Origin: Stagnimonas aquatica
GTDB taxonomy: Bacteria; Pseudomonadota; Gammaproteobacteria; Nevskiales; Nevskiaceae
NCBI RefSeq assembly: GCF_003730135.1
Contig: NZ_RJVO01000001.1
Coordinates: 451,001-515,000, forward strand
Length of the DNA: 64,000 nucleotides
Direction of reading: 5' to 3'
Below the pieces are notes generated by a model. The model was not told where the DNA came from and ran no database searches. It saw only the letters and a program-made list of their open reading frames with translations. Positions within the stretch are counted from its first letter, which is position 1, and every line of letters starts with the position of its first letter. The translations under genes were made by a program, and so were the position numbers. Shown here in pieces: positions 27,381 through 36,134 of this stretch.

Positions 27381-27473
27381 TGGCGGACGAGGAGGGATTC
27401 GAACCCCCGTGCAGGGTCGCCCCCACCATCTGATTTCGAGTCAGCGCCGTTATGACCGCTTCGGTACCCGTCC
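27381..27473 (-). tRNA. tRNA-Ser, anticodon CGA
   Basis: 93 bases including an encoded CCA end (27383-27381). The acceptor stem GGACGGG pairs with CTCGTCC (one G-T pair). The anticodon stem-loop CTGA-CTCGAAA-TCAG gives anticodon CGA, reading UCG. It has the long variable arm of a class II tRNA and the TTCGAATCC T-loop. A -10-like TAAAAT lies just upstream (27489-27484), and the terminator hairpin lies ten bases downstream. Confidence 0.97.
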
Positions 27474-27603
27474 AGTGGCGCGCATTTTAGCCGAAGCCGT
27501 CGGCGAGGGCGACCACATCGGCGTTTGCCATGGCTGTGATACGGTGGTGCGCAGAGGAAATTCACGCCGCCGAACGCCTAGACCAGAGCTGCGAACCCCG
27601 CCC

Positions 27604-29178
27604 ATGCCCGCCCCCGTCACCCGCTCTCGACTGCGCAGCCGCCTGCCTGCGGCGCTGTACGGCTGCGTGGCGCTGGCGACGCTGACCACCTGCTCGGAAC
27701 TGCGGCCGCCGCTGCTGGAACAGATCCGTGAGGACGGCGTGCTGAAGATCGCCTCCACCTACAGTCGCACCAGCTGCTACAGCGGCCCGACCGGGCTGAT
27801 CGGTTACGAATGCGAGCTGGCCCAGGGCTTGGCCAAAAGCCTGGGGGTGAGCGCCGAGATCAGCTTCAGCAACAGCCCCGCCGACGCCCTGCAGGCGGTG
27901 CTCGACGGCCGCGCGCACCTGGCGGCGGCCGGGCTCACGGTCAATTCCGAACGCCGCGACCGGGCGCGCTTCTCCTCGCCCATTGACCAAGTGGTGCCGC
28001 AACTGGTCTACCGCATCGGCAGCCCGCGCCCGAAATCGCTGGGCGAGCTGGACGGCCGGCTGCTGGTCTCCGAGGGCGGCAACCACGTCGCCCGGCTGCG
28101 GGCGCTGGCGCGCAGCTTTCCGCAGCTGAAGTGGGAGGCGACCACCGCCTACGACTCCGAAGATCTCTTGTTCCAGGTCGCCAGCGGCGAGCTGGACTAC
28201 ACCATCGCCAGCTCGGCGCTGGTGGCGATCAACCAGCGCTACTACCCGCGCCTGCGGGTGGCTTTCGATGTCGGCAATGCCGAGGACATCGCCTTCGCCT
28301 TCGCGCCCGGGCGTGACACCTCGCTCTACGACGCCGCACAGGACTATCTCGCACGCCTGCCGCCGCGCAACCTGGCGCGGCTGCATGACCGCTACTACGG
28401 CCATGTCGAAGAGGTGGACTACTTCAGCGCGGTGCAGATCGCCAACCACATGCGCAGCCGCCTGCCGCGCCTGCGCGGCTATTTCGAGCAGTCGGCCAAT
28501 CGCCACGGCCTGGACTGGCGCCTGCTCGCGGCCATCGGTTACCAGGAATCGCACTGGGACAGCAGCGCCCAGAGCCGCACCGGGGTGCGCGGGGTGATGA
28601 TGCTGACCAACGACACCGCCACCCGCTACAAGGTCGCCAATCGCGAAGACCCGGAGCAGAGCATCGAGGGCGGCGCGCGGGTGCTGGCCGACATCCTGCG
28701 CGGCATCCCCGAGGAGGTGCCGGAGCCCGACCGCAGCTGGATGGCTCTGGCCGCCTACAACCAGGGCCTGGGGCACCTGCTCGACGCCCGTGAGCTGACC
28801 GCCCAGCGCGGCGGCGATTCCGCCCACTGGCTGGACGTGCGCGACGTGTTCCCGCTGCTGTCGCGGCCGCGCTGGTACCAGCAGACCAAGTACGGCTACA
28901 CCCGGGGCCGCGAGGCGGTGGACTTCGTCACCAACGTCCGCGCCTACTACGACATCATCAGCTGGCTCACTTCCGGCGCGCCGGTGCTGCCGCCACCGCC
29001 GCTGCGGCTGGAGCAGAAGCTGCGAGTGGCCGACAGCAGCCTGCCCGCCAACGATCCGCTGCTGCCGGAGGCGCTGGACGGCTCGCCGCTCGACACACCC
29101 GCCGATCCCGCTGCGGAGGCACTCGCGCCGGGGCCGGCCGAGTCTGCTGGCAGCCCCGAAGCCCGTCCGGCCAGCTGA
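27604..29178 (+). CDS. mltF: Membrane-bound lytic murein transglycosylase F
   Basis: About 524 residues. The N-terminal region (about 40-270) is an ABC-type substrate-binding (SBP_bac_3) domain, LKIASTYSRTSCYSGPTGLIGYECELAQGLAKSLG. The C-terminal region (about 290-440) is an SLT lysozyme-like domain with catalytic glutamate in LLAAIGYQESHWDSSAQSRTGVRGVMML and LAAYNQGLGHLLDAR. Cleaves peptidoglycan to 1,6-anhydromuropeptides at the outer membrane. Start ATG at 27604 is the last plausible start before the export signal; the apparent lipobox LTTC is atypical because Thr precedes Cys. A Pro/Ala-rich tail of about 60 residues follows the enzyme domain. Confidence 0.92.
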   Translation: MPAPVTRSRLRSRLPAALYGCVALATLTTCSELRPPLLEQIREDGVLKIASTYSRTSCYSGPTGLIGYECELAQGLAKSLGVSAEISFSNSPADALQAVLDGRAHLAAAGLTVNSERRDRARFSSPIDQVVPQLVYRIGSPRPKSLGELDGRLLVSEGGNHVARLRALARSFPQLKWEATTAYDSEDLLFQVASGELDYTIASSALVAINQRYYPRLRVAFDVGNAEDIAFAFAPGRDTSLYDAAQDYLARLPPRNLARLHDRYYGHVEEVDYFSAVQIANHMRSRLPRLRGYFEQSANRHGLDWRLLAAIGYQESHWDSSAQSRTGVRGVMMLTNDTATRYKVANREDPEQSIEGGARVLADILRGIPEEVPEPDRSWMALAAYNQGLGHLLDARELTAQRGGDSAHWLDVRDVFPLLSRPRWYQQTKYGYTRGREAVDFVTNVRAYYDIISWLTSGAPVLPPPPLRLEQKLRVADSSLPANDPLLPEALDGSPLDTPADPAAEALAPGPAESAGSPEARPAS

Positions 29179-29210
29179 GTGCGGCCGTCGTCCCCGCGGA
29201 TAGTCTGCCC

Positions 29211-29903
29211 ATGAAAGTGATCCTGTTCGGCGCCAGCGGCATGGTCGGCCAGGGCGTGCTGCGCGAATGCCTGCTCGACAACGGCGTCAGCGCGGTGCTG
29301 TCGCTGGTACGCCGCCCCGGGCTGACGGTGCATCCCAAGCTGCACGAACTGGTCTGCGCCGACTTCCACGACTACAGGCCGCTGGAGTCGCAGCTGGCTG
29401 GCTACGAGGCCTGCTTCTTCTGCCTGGGCGTCTCCTCCGGTGGCATGGACGAGGCGCGCTACCGTCGGCTCAGCTACGAGCTGACCCTGGCCGCCGCGCA
29501 AACCCTGGCGCGGCTGAATCCGCAGATGGTGTTCGTCTACGTTTCCGGCATGGGCACCGACAGCAGCGAGCGCGGCGCCAGCATGTGGGCGCGGGTGAAG
29601 GGCGCGACCGAGAACGCCCTGCTGCGCCTGCCGTTTGCGGCCACCTACCTGTTCCGGCCCGCCGGCATCCGGCCACTGCACGGCATCCGCTCCAAGACCC
29701 CGGCCTACTACTGGGGCTACGTGCTGATGGCGCCGCTGCTACCGCTGTTGCAGCGCTGGGCGCCGGGGCTGATGACCAGTACCGAGGAAGTCGGCCGCGC
29801 CATGCTGCGGGTGGTCCGGGAGCGACCGGCGCGGCCGATACTCGAAGCCCGCGACATCGCCGCGCTCGGCCGTGGCGAACCTTTGCCGGCAGCGCGGTCT
29901 TAG
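29211..29903 (+). CDS. NAD(P)H-binding protein, atypical SDR (epimerase-like)
   Basis: 230 residues. N-terminal Rossmann motif GASGMVGQGVL (GxxGxxG), then LSLVRRPG and CFFCLGVSSGGMDEARYRRL, followed by VYVSGMGTDSSERG and the helix KGATENALLRL. The usual YxxxK pair is replaced (the lysine is in WARVKGATE), as in the atypical SDR group with YbjT/HTATIP2-like proteins. Substrate unknown; several relatives are NADPH-sensing or uncharacterised. Start ATG at 29211, 32 bases after mltF. Two-component genes follow after about 27 bases, so they may share a transcript. Confidence 0.85.
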   Translation: MKVILFGASGMVGQGVLRECLLDNGVSAVLSLVRRPGLTVHPKLHELVCADFHDYRPLESQLAGYEACFFCLGVSSGGMDEARYRRLSYELTLAAAQTLARLNPQMVFVYVSGMGTDSSERGASMWARVKGATENALLRLPFAATYLFRPAGIRPLHGIRSKTPAYYWGYVLMAPLLPLLQRWAPGLMTSTEEVGRAMLRVVRERPARPILEARDIAALGRGEPLPAARS

Positions 29904-29930
29904 TCCGCCATCCGCCATCCGCAAATCAGA

Positions 29931-30590
29931 ATGCGCCTGCTGCTCGCCGAGGATGATCCCGACATCGGAGCCGCCGCCGTCCGTGGCCTGGCGCAGCGCG
30001 GCTTCGCGGTGGACTGGGTGAAAGACGGCCCCAGCGCGCTCACCGCCCTGGCCAGCGGCGAGCACTTCGACGCCCTGCTGCTCGATCTCGGCCTGCCCGG
30101 ACTCGATGGTCATGACGTGCTGCGGCGGCTGCGCGCCGAGGGCCGCGAGCTGCCGGTGCTGGTGCTCACCGCCCGCGACGCGGTCAGCGACAAGGTTCGC
30201 GGCCTCGACGAGGGCGCCGACGACTATCTGGTCAAGCCCTTCGACCTCGACGAACTGGCCGCCCGCCTGCGCGCCCTGGTGCGTCGGCGCGGCGGCCGCG
30301 CCGGGCCGCGCATCGTCCACCGCGAGCTGGAGCTGGACCCGGCCCAGCACCGCCTGACCCAGGCCGGGGTCGAGGTACCGCTGTCGCCGCGCGAGTTCGC
30401 GATCCTGCATGCGCTGATGGAGCGGCCCGGCCAGGTGCTATCGCGCCAGCAACTGGAAGAGCGCCTGTACAGCTGGGACAGCAGCATCGAGAGCAATGCC
30501 GTCGACGTGCACCTGCACGCCCTGCGCCGGAAGCTGGGCAGCGGCCTGATCCTCAACGTCCGTGGCGTCGGCTGGCGCCTGCCGCCGTGA
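29931..30590 (+). CDS. OmpR-family response regulator (QseB/PmrA-like)
   Basis: 219 residues. Receiver domain with acidic pocket AEDD, phospho-acceptor Asp52 (LLLDLGLPG), the Thr in VLTARD and the Lys in YLVKPFDLDEL. C-terminal winged helix of the Trans_reg_C type (SPREFAILHALMERPGQVLS, SNAVDVHLHALRRKLG). Cytoplasmic DNA-binding regulator. Start ATG at 29931. The stop overlaps the GTG start of the sensor kinase, so the pair is translationally coupled. Target genes are not evident from this window. Confidence 0.94.
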   Translation: MRLLLAEDDPDIGAAAVRGLAQRGFAVDWVKDGPSALTALASGEHFDALLLDLGLPGLDGHDVLRRLRAEGRELPVLVLTARDAVSDKVRGLDEGADDYLVKPFDLDELAARLRALVRRRGGRAGPRIVHRELELDPAQHRLTQAGVEVPLSPREFAILHALMERPGQVLSRQQLEERLYSWDSSIESNAVDVHLHALRRKLGSGLILNVRGVGWRLPP

Positions 30591-31909
30591 GTACAGATGC
30601 GACACCCTTGCTCGGCTCACTGCGCGCGCGCCTGCTCGCCGGGCTGCTGGGCGGCCTGCTACTGGCGGCCCTGCTGGTCGCCGCCCTGCTCTACCGCATC
30701 ACCCTGCGCGAAGCCAACGAGGTGTTCGACCAGCACCTGCGCGATACCGCGCTGAGCCTGCGCGACCAGATGTTTGCCGGCCCGTTCGCGCCGCAGCCGG
30801 AGCTGTCGGCGCAGGACCGCGCGGCCGATCTCGCCGTGCAGGTGTTCAGCCTCGACGGCGTGCGGGTCTACCTCTCACAGCCGCACAGCGTGCTGCCGGG
30901 CCTGACCACCCTGGGCTATTCCGATGTCGAGACCCGCGAGGGCCGCTGGCGCGTCTACGGCGTGCGCACGCCACTGCACGTGATCCAGGTGGCGCAGCCG
31001 ACCGCAGTCCGCGAGGAGCGCGCGGCGCGACTGGCGCTGCGCGTGCTCGCCGTCTTCGCGCTGCTGGTGCCGCTGCTGGCGGCGCTGATCTGGGGGATCG
31101 TCGGTCGCGGGCTGCGGCCGCTGCGCGCGCTCGCCGCCCAGGTCGAGGCGCGTCCGGCCGAGGCGCTGGAGCCGCTGCCGCAGACCGGCCTGCCCAGCGA
31201 GGCGCAGCCGCTGGTGCAGGCTCTCAACGGCCAGTTGCGACGGCTGGCCGGCCTGCTGGAAAGCGAGCGCGCCTTCCTCGCCGATGCCGCCCACGAATTG
31301 CGCACGCCGCTGACCGCCCTGCGCCTGCAGGTGCAGGCGCTACAGGGCGCGCCGGAAGCCGAACGCGCCGCCGCCGGCACCGCCATCCTCGCCGGCATCG
31401 ACCGCGCCAGCCGGCTGATCGAACAGCTGCTGGCACTGGCGCGGCAGGAGCAACTGCCGGCGCCGGAGCCGCGCACCATCGCCTTGCACGAGCTACCGCC
31501 GGCGGCAATCGCCGACCTGCTGCCGCTGGCCGACGCCAAGCAGATCGAATTGGGCTACGGGGTGGCACAGCCCTGCACCCTGCTGGGCGATGCCGAGGCG
31601 CTGAGCCTGGCGCTGCGCAACCTGATCGACAACGCCATCCGCTACACGCCGGTCGGCGGACGCGTCGAGCTTGGCGTGCAGTGCGTCGATGGCCAACCCG
31701 AGCTGTGGGTCAGCGACAGCGGCCCGGGCATCCCCGAGGCGGAACGCGAACGGGTGCTGCGCCGCTTCTACCGGCTGCCAGGCAGCCCCGCCGAGGGCAG
31801 CGGACTCGGTCTCGCGCTGGTCAGCCGCATCGCCCAGCGACACGGCGCGCAGCTGTGCCTGGATCAGGGCGCGCTGGGCGGGCTGAGAGTGCGGTTGCGG
31901 TTCCGCTGA
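30587..31909 (+). CDS. Sensor histidine kinase, partner of the adjacent response regulator
   Basis: 440 residues, GTG start overlapping the regulator's TGA. Inner membrane: helices at about residues 12-35 and 148-170 bracket a periplasmic sensor region of about 110 residues. The HAMP-like segment is short. HisKA has phospho-acceptor His236 (DAAHELRTPLTALRLQ). HATPase_c has the N box RNLIDNAIRYTP, the G1 box VSDSGPGIP and the G2 box GSGLGLALV. The architecture matches the QseC/TctE type of kinase. The signal sensed is unknown. Confidence 0.94.
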   Translation: MSTDATPLLGSLRARLLAGLLGGLLLAALLVAALLYRITLREANEVFDQHLRDTALSLRDQMFAGPFAPQPELSAQDRAADLAVQVFSLDGVRVYLSQPHSVLPGLTTLGYSDVETREGRWRVYGVRTPLHVIQVAQPTAVREERAARLALRVLAVFALLVPLLAALIWGIVGRGLRPLRALAAQVEARPAEALEPLPQTGLPSEAQPLVQALNGQLRRLAGLLESERAFLADAAHELRTPLTALRLQVQALQGAPEAERAAAGTAILAGIDRASRLIEQLLALARQEQLPAPEPRTIALHELPPAAIADLLPLADAKQIELGYGVAQPCTLLGDAEALSLALRNLIDNAIRYTPVGGRVELGVQCVDGQPELWVSDSGPGIPEAERERVLRRFYRLPGSPAEGSGLGLALVSRIAQRHGAQLCLDQGALGGLRVRLRFR

Positions 31910-32014
31910 GCTGGGGCGCCAGTGGCGCAGAACAGGCCGAGGGCCGACAGCGCCAGGCGCGCTGCAACGCCGACGGCGATTGACAAGCCGGCAGGCCAGT
32001 CGATACTCGCCGGT

Positions 32015-32620
32015 ATGTCTGCCGCCCGCCAACCCGATGTCACCCGCCAGCGCTTGCTGGAATGCGCCTTCGACGAGATCCACAAGCGCGGCTTCCGCAG
32101 CGCCAGTCTCGACGCCATTCTCGACAAGGCGGGGGTTACCAAGGGCGCGCTCTACCACCACTTCGATAACAAGAACGCGCTCGGCTACGCGGTGCTCGAT
32201 GAGCTGGTGCGGCCTTACATGCAGGCGCAGTGGGAGCCGCTGCGGACCGCCGACGACCCGGTGAGCGCGGCGGTCGCCGGGCTGCGCAAGCGCCGCGAGA
32301 AGCTGCGCGAGCGCCTGCTCGCCTATGGCTGCCCGTTCAACAACTTGGCGCAGGAGATGTCGCCGCACGACGAGGGCTTCCGCAGCCGCCTGCAAGGCAT
32401 CCTCAGCGAATGGATCGGCGCCTACGCCGAGGCCCTGGCGCGCGGCCAGGCCCTGGGCAAGGTGCGCGCCGACCTCAATGTGCCGGCGGCGGCGGTGTTC
32501 ATCGTCTCCGCCATCGAAGGGCTGATCGGCATGGCCAAGACCGCTCAGAGCGGAGTCCTGTACGACGAGGGACTGCGCGGCTTGATCGAGTACCTGGAAC
32601 GCCTGCGTCCGGCGGACTGA
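32015..32620 (+). CDS. TetR/AcrR-family transcriptional regulator
   Basis: 201 residues. N-terminal helix-turn-helix RLLECAFDEIHKRGFRSASLDAILDKAGVTKGALYHHFDNKNALG is a textbook TetR DNA-binding domain; the C-terminal ligand domain (about 75-195) has TetR_C-like CPFNNLAQEMSPHDEGFR. This pattern resembles the AcrR/YcdC-related group with C-terminal Tetr_C_33-like domains. The start ATG at 32015 is chosen; an upstream GTG would add 31 residues of low-complexity sequence. No obvious target operon is divergent from it. Sits upstream of metK without evident connection. Confidence 0.9.
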   Translation: MSAARQPDVTRQRLLECAFDEIHKRGFRSASLDAILDKAGVTKGALYHHFDNKNALGYAVLDELVRPYMQAQWEPLRTADDPVSAAVAGLRKRREKLRERLLAYGCPFNNLAQEMSPHDEGFRSRLQGILSEWIGAYAEALARGQALGKVRADLNVPAAAVFIVSAIEGLIGMAKTAQSGVLYDEGLRGLIEYLERLRPAD

Positions 32621-32713
32621 AGCCGCCTCCGCGAACCCCCTCCGCTGCCACGCCAGTGTCGCGTGGACGGCGCACACTCGCGCCGGGGGGCGACCGGCTT
32701 TAAAATAGCCAGC

Positions 32714-32740
32714 TATCCGCCTATCCGCATAGACAGATAT
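32714..32740 (+). promoter_or_regulatory. Candidate methyl-cycle operator upstream of metK
   Basis: TATCCGC-ATAG-ACAGATA at 32722-32739, preceded by another half-site TATCCGC at 32714-32720. It matches the ahcY element (37980-37997) in the first half and in 10 of 10 bases of TATCCGCATA. The second half is degenerate. A possible -10 TAAAAT lies just upstream at 32701-32706, so the element could be a roadblock operator. It lies 40 bases before the metK ATG. Confidence 0.6.
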
Positions 32741-32779
32741 TCCTCCTTCCGCCGGACATCCTCTGGAGCAGCAACCCCG

Positions 32780-33997
32780 ATGAGCGAGTACCTCTTCACT
32801 TCCGAATCCGTTTCCGAAGGCCACCCCGACAAGCTGGCCGACCAGATCTCGGACGCCGTTCTCGACGCCATCCTGGCCCAGGACAAGAAGGCGCGCGTCG
32901 CCTGCGAAACGCTGGTGAAGACCGGTGTCGCCATCGTCGCCGGCGAAGTCACCACCAGCGCCTGGGTCGACCTGGAACAACTGGTGCGCAAGGTCATCAG
33001 CGATGTCGGCTACAACAGCTCCGACGTCGGCTTTGACGGCGCCACCTGCGGTATCCTCAACATCATTGGCAAGCAGTCGCCCGACATCAACATGGGCGTC
33101 GACGGCACCGCCAAGAAGCCCAAGGCGCCCGAGGAAATCGGCGCCGGCGACCAGGGCCTGATGTTCGGCTACGCCTGCGACGAGACCAAGGAGCTGATGC
33201 CGGCGCCGATCTACTACAGCCACCGCCTGGTCGAGCAGCAGTCGAAGATCCGCAAGGCCAAGAAGGGCGGCCTGCCCTGGCTGCGCCCGGACGCCAAGAG
33301 CCAGGTCACCCTGCGCTACAAGGACGGCGAGGCGGTGGGTGTCGATGCCGTGGTGCTGTCCACCCAGCACAGCCCGGACATCAAGCTCAAGGACCTGCGC
33401 GAGGCGGTGATGGAATCCATCATCAAGCCGGTGATCCCCGCCAAGTGGATCACCAAGTCCACCAAGTTCCACATCAACCCGACCGGCAATTTCGTGATCG
33501 GCGGCCCGGTGGGCGACTGCGGCCTGACCGGCCGCAAGATCATCGTCGACACCTACGGCGGCTGGGCCCGTCACGGTGGCGGCGCGTTCTCCGGCAAGGA
33601 CCCGTCCAAGGTGGACCGCAGCGCCGCCTACGCCGCCCGCTACGTCGCCAAGAACATCGTCGCCGCCGGCCTCGCCAGCCGCTGCGAGGTGCAGGTGAGC
33701 TACGCCATCGGCGTCGCCGAGCCGACCTCGATCTTCGTCACCAGCTTCGGCACCGGCAAGGTCTCCGACGCGGTGCTGGAAAAGCTGGTGCGCAAGAACT
33801 TCGACCTGCGTCCGGGCGGCATCATCAAGATGCTCGACCTGATCCACCCGATGTACCAGGCCACCGCCAGCTACGGCCACTTCGGCCGCGCGCCCTACGA
33901 GATCAAGGGCGCCAACGGCGAGAAGTACACCGCCTTCTCCTGGGAGAAGACCGACAAGGCCGAACTGCTGAAGAGCGAGACCAAGAAGCTGAAGTAA
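32780..33997 (+). CDS. metK: S-adenosylmethionine synthase
   Basis: About 405 residues (E. coli 384). Makes S-adenosylmethionine from ATP and methionine in the cytoplasm. The MetK signatures are [49 protein letters not shown]-type [16 protein letters not shown] and the C-terminal FGRAPYEI. Start ATG at 32780 with GGAG upstream; the upstream in-frame extension runs through the operator and is rejected. The extra length sits in the loop after GLPWLRPD, as in xanthomonad-type enzymes. A terminator follows. Confidence 0.97.
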   Translation: MSEYLFTSESVSEGHPDKLADQISDAVLDAILAQDKKARVACETLVKTGVAIVAGEVTTSAWVDLEQLVRKVISDVGYNSSDVGFDGATCGILNIIGKQSPDINMGVDGTAKKPKAPEEIGAGDQGLMFGYACDETKELMPAPIYYSHRLVEQQSKIRKAKKGGLPWLRPDAKSQVTLRYKDGEAVGVDAVVLSTQHSPDIKLKDLREAVMESIIKPVIPAKWITKSTKFHINPTGNFVIGGPVGDCGLTGRKIIVDTYGGWARHGGGAFSGKDPSKVDRSAAYAARYVAKNIVAAGLASRCEVQVSYAIGVAEPTSIFVTSFGTGKVSDAVLEKLVRKNFDLRPGGIIKMLDLIHPMYQATASYGHFGRAPYEIKGANGEKYTAFSWEKTDKAELLKSETKKLK

Positions 33998-34020
33998 GCT
34001 GCCGCCAGGCCGCGCAAACG

Positions 34021-34043
34021 AGCCGTCGCAAGACGGCTTTTTT
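34021..34043 (+). terminator. Rho-independent terminator after metK
   Basis: Perfect 7-bp stem AGCCGTC (34021-34027) / GACGGCT (34032-34038) with a GCAA tetraloop, then six T residues. Confidence 0.93.
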
Positions 34044-34079
34044 GTGCCTGCCATTCCTATCCGCAAGCCGACGACGGTC

Positions 34080-34913
34080 ATGAGCGAAGAAGACGTATTG
34101 ATCCTACGCGCCGCCGACGGCGCCCAGGCACGGCTGCATCGGCACGGCGGCCATCTGCTGTCCTGGATTCCGGCCGGCGAATCGGAAGACCGGCTCTACC
34201 TGAGCCCGCTTTCCCAGGCCGCGCCCGGCGTCGCGATCCGGGGTGGCGTGCCGGTGATCTTTCCGCAGTTCGCCGGCGAGGGGCCGCTGCCCAAGCACGG
34301 CTTTGCCCGCAGCGCGCGCTGGTCGGTGCAGAGCGCGGCGCCGGCCTCGGCGACGCTGGTTCTGGAGGACAACGCCGAAACCCGCGCGCGCTGGCCACAG
34401 GCATTCAGTCTGCAATTGCAGGTGCTGATCGGCGGCGACACGCTGGAAATCCGCTTCTCGGTGCGCAACACCGGCACGCAGGCATTCCGCTTCACCGCCG
34501 CGCTGCATACCTACCTGCGCGTCAACGAGATCGCGGAGGTGGCGCTGCGGGGCCTGCAAGGCCTGCGTTACCGCGATTCCGCCGGCGGCGGTATTGAGCG
34601 GCAGGAGCAGTCCTCGGCCGTGCGCTTCGACGGCGAAGTTGATCGCATCTACTTCGACGCCCCGTCACAACTGCGGCTGCGCGATGGCCGGCAAGCCCTG
34701 GAAGTGCGCCAGAGCGGCTTCACCGACACGGTGGTCTGGAATCCGGGTGCGACCAAGGCCGCCGCGCTGGCCGATCTGCCGGCCGGCGACGACCGGCGCT
34801 TCGTCTGCGTGGAAGCCGCCTGCGTCGGTAACCCGGTTCTGCTCGCGTCCGGCGCGAGCTGGCACGCCAGCCAGACCCTGCGCGCCCTGGCGGGCGGCGA
34901 TCAGGTGCAGTAG
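34080..34913 (+). CDS. D-hexose-6-phosphate mutarotase (YeaD-like aldose epimerase)
   Basis: 277 residues, beta-sandwich of the aldose 1-epimerase superfamily. Landmarks are GGHLLSWIPAG, IRGGVPVIFPQFAGEGPLPKHGFAR, FTAALHTYLRV (catalytic histidine) and TDTVVWNPGATKAAAL with a late acidic VCVEAACV (catalytic Glu). Interconverts the alpha- and beta-anomers of hexose 6-phosphates in the cytoplasm. Start ATG at 34080. Convergent with, and overlapping by 13 bases, the UbiA-family gene. Confidence 0.92.
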   Translation: MSEEDVLILRAADGAQARLHRHGGHLLSWIPAGESEDRLYLSPLSQAAPGVAIRGGVPVIFPQFAGEGPLPKHGFARSARWSVQSAAPASATLVLEDNAETRARWPQAFSLQLQVLIGGDTLEIRFSVRNTGTQAFRFTAALHTYLRVNEIAEVALRGLQGLRYRDSAGGGIERQEQSSAVRFDGEVDRIYFDAPSQLRLRDGRQALEVRQSGFTDTVVWNPGATKAAALADLPAGDDRRFVCVEAACVGNPVLLASGASWHASQTLRALAGGDQVQ

Positions 34914-35848
34914 AGGCCGATGGCCATCAGCAGCGGCGTGAGCAGGCTGAGCATCACATTGGCCACCATCGCCGGCAGCAGCCGGGGGATGCGATTGGGC
35001 CAGCGCTGCACCACCGCCGCTGCGTAGGCGGCGATGGGCAGGGTCGCCAGACCCAGCAGCGCCGGCTTCGGCAACGCGCCCAGCAACACCCCCAGCAGCA
35101 GCGCGCTGTAGGCGGCCACCAGCAGGCCGACATACACCCGCGCGGCGGCCGGCCGGCCGTAGAGGACAGGCAGATTGCGGCGGCCGACACTGCGGTCGGC
35201 CTCCACATCGGGGAACTGGTTGAGCAGCAGCAAGGCGCTGACCAGGAACAGCAGCGGCAGCGCGGCGGCCCAGACCGCCGTCGAGTGGTGCCCGGTGAGC
35301 GCCACCGCCGTGCCGACCACCATCAGCGGACCAAAGCCCAGGCCCGGCGCCAGCAGGCCCAGCCAGGGCCGTCGCACCAGCACCGGCGTGTAGCTGGCAA
35401 CCAGCAGCAGCCCCAGCAAGCCGAGTGGCAGCAAGGCCGCGCCGTGATGCGCCAGCAGCCAGAGGCCGATCACCGCCGTCAGCGCCAGTGCACCGAGAGC
35501 CAGCGCCAGCGTGTAGCCGGCGAGTTCCGGGTGTGCTTGCAGGCTGCCGCTACCGCCGGAGAACGGGGTGCGACGGGTGCGGGCGTCGAGGCCGCTACGG
35601 AAGTCGAACCACTCGTTGAGCGCATTGACCGCCGCATGCGCCGCCAGCGCGCCCAGCAGCGCCAGCGTCAGCCGGCGCAAATCCAGCGCCCCCTGCTGCC
35701 AGTGCACCACCGCAGCGGCCAGCAGCACGCAGCCAGGCGTCAGCAGCAAAAACGGCAAGCGCAATGGGCCCAGCCAGACACGCCAACCGGCGGTTGCCGT
35801 CGGGCGTGAGAATCGCGACTGCGGCGCCGCCAGGGTGGCACTGAGCAT
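34901..35848 (-). CDS. UbiA-family prenyltransferase (MenA-like)
   Basis: 315 residues with about nine predicted transmembrane helices, inner membrane. The two Asp-rich prenyl-diphosphate motifs are NALNEWFDFRSGLD and NQFPDVEADRSVGRRNLPVLYG. The second, with DxExD and the RRNLPV run, resembles the MenA branch (1,4-dihydroxy-2-naphthoate prenyltransferase) more than UbiA itself, but the acceptor is not certain. Start ATG at 35848, nine bases after the ydcH-like stop, so the two form an operon. An FNR-like site precedes that operon. Confidence 0.85.
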   Translation of the reverse strand: MLSATLAAPQSRFSRPTATAGWRVWLGPLRLPFLLLTPGCVLLAAAVVHWQQGALDLRRLTLALLGALAAHAAVNALNEWFDFRSGLDARTRRTPFSGGSGSLQAHPELAGYTLALALGALALTAVIGLWLLAHHGAALLPLGLLGLLLVASYTPVLVRRPWLGLLAPGLGFGPLMVVGTAVALTGHHSTAVWAAALPLLFLVSALLLLNQFPDVEADRSVGRRNLPVLYGRPAAARVYVGLLVAAYSALLLGVLLGALPKPALLGLATLPIAAYAAAVVQRWPNRIPRLLPAMVANVMLSLLTPLLMAIGLYCT

Positions 35849-35857
35849 GGCCCGCCC

Positions 35858-36100
35858 TCAGTGCGCGGCGTTGAGCCGGGTGTAGAGCTGATCCTTGAGG
35901 CGCACGCGGCGGGTCTTGAGGTTTTCCACATACTCGTCGCCGGGCGTCTCCAGCTCCTGCTCGATGCGGCGCACCTCGTGATCCACCTCGTGGTACTCGG
36001 CGAACAGCTTGGCGAAGTGGGCGTCGCTGGTCTTCAGCGCATGGATGCGGTCCTTGAACTGCGGCAGGTCGTGGACGAGGTCGTGCTTTTCGATGGTCAT
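35858..36100 (-). CDS. YdcH-family (DUF465) small protein
   Basis: 80 residues, predicted two-helix coiled coil. The family pattern is visible in LPQFKDRIHALKTSDAHFAKLFAEYHEVDHEVRRIEQ, the DUF465 core. Molecular role unknown. Start ATG at 36100; the transcript probably continues into the UbiA-family gene nine bases downstream. A candidate FNR-type promoter lies just upstream. Confidence 0.9.
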   Translation of the reverse strand: MTIEKHDLVHDLPQFKDRIHALKTSDAHFAKLFAEYHEVDHEVRRIEQELETPGDEYVENLKTRRVRLKDQLYTRLNAAH

Positions 36101-36134
36101 GGAGGAAATCCCGCTCTAGGTCTTGGGTGCGGGC

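Noticed and set aside
31493..34081. 862-codon minus-strand frame across the kinase, TetR and metK genes
   Set aside because: It spans three well-supported genes plus their promoters in antisense and shows no domain.
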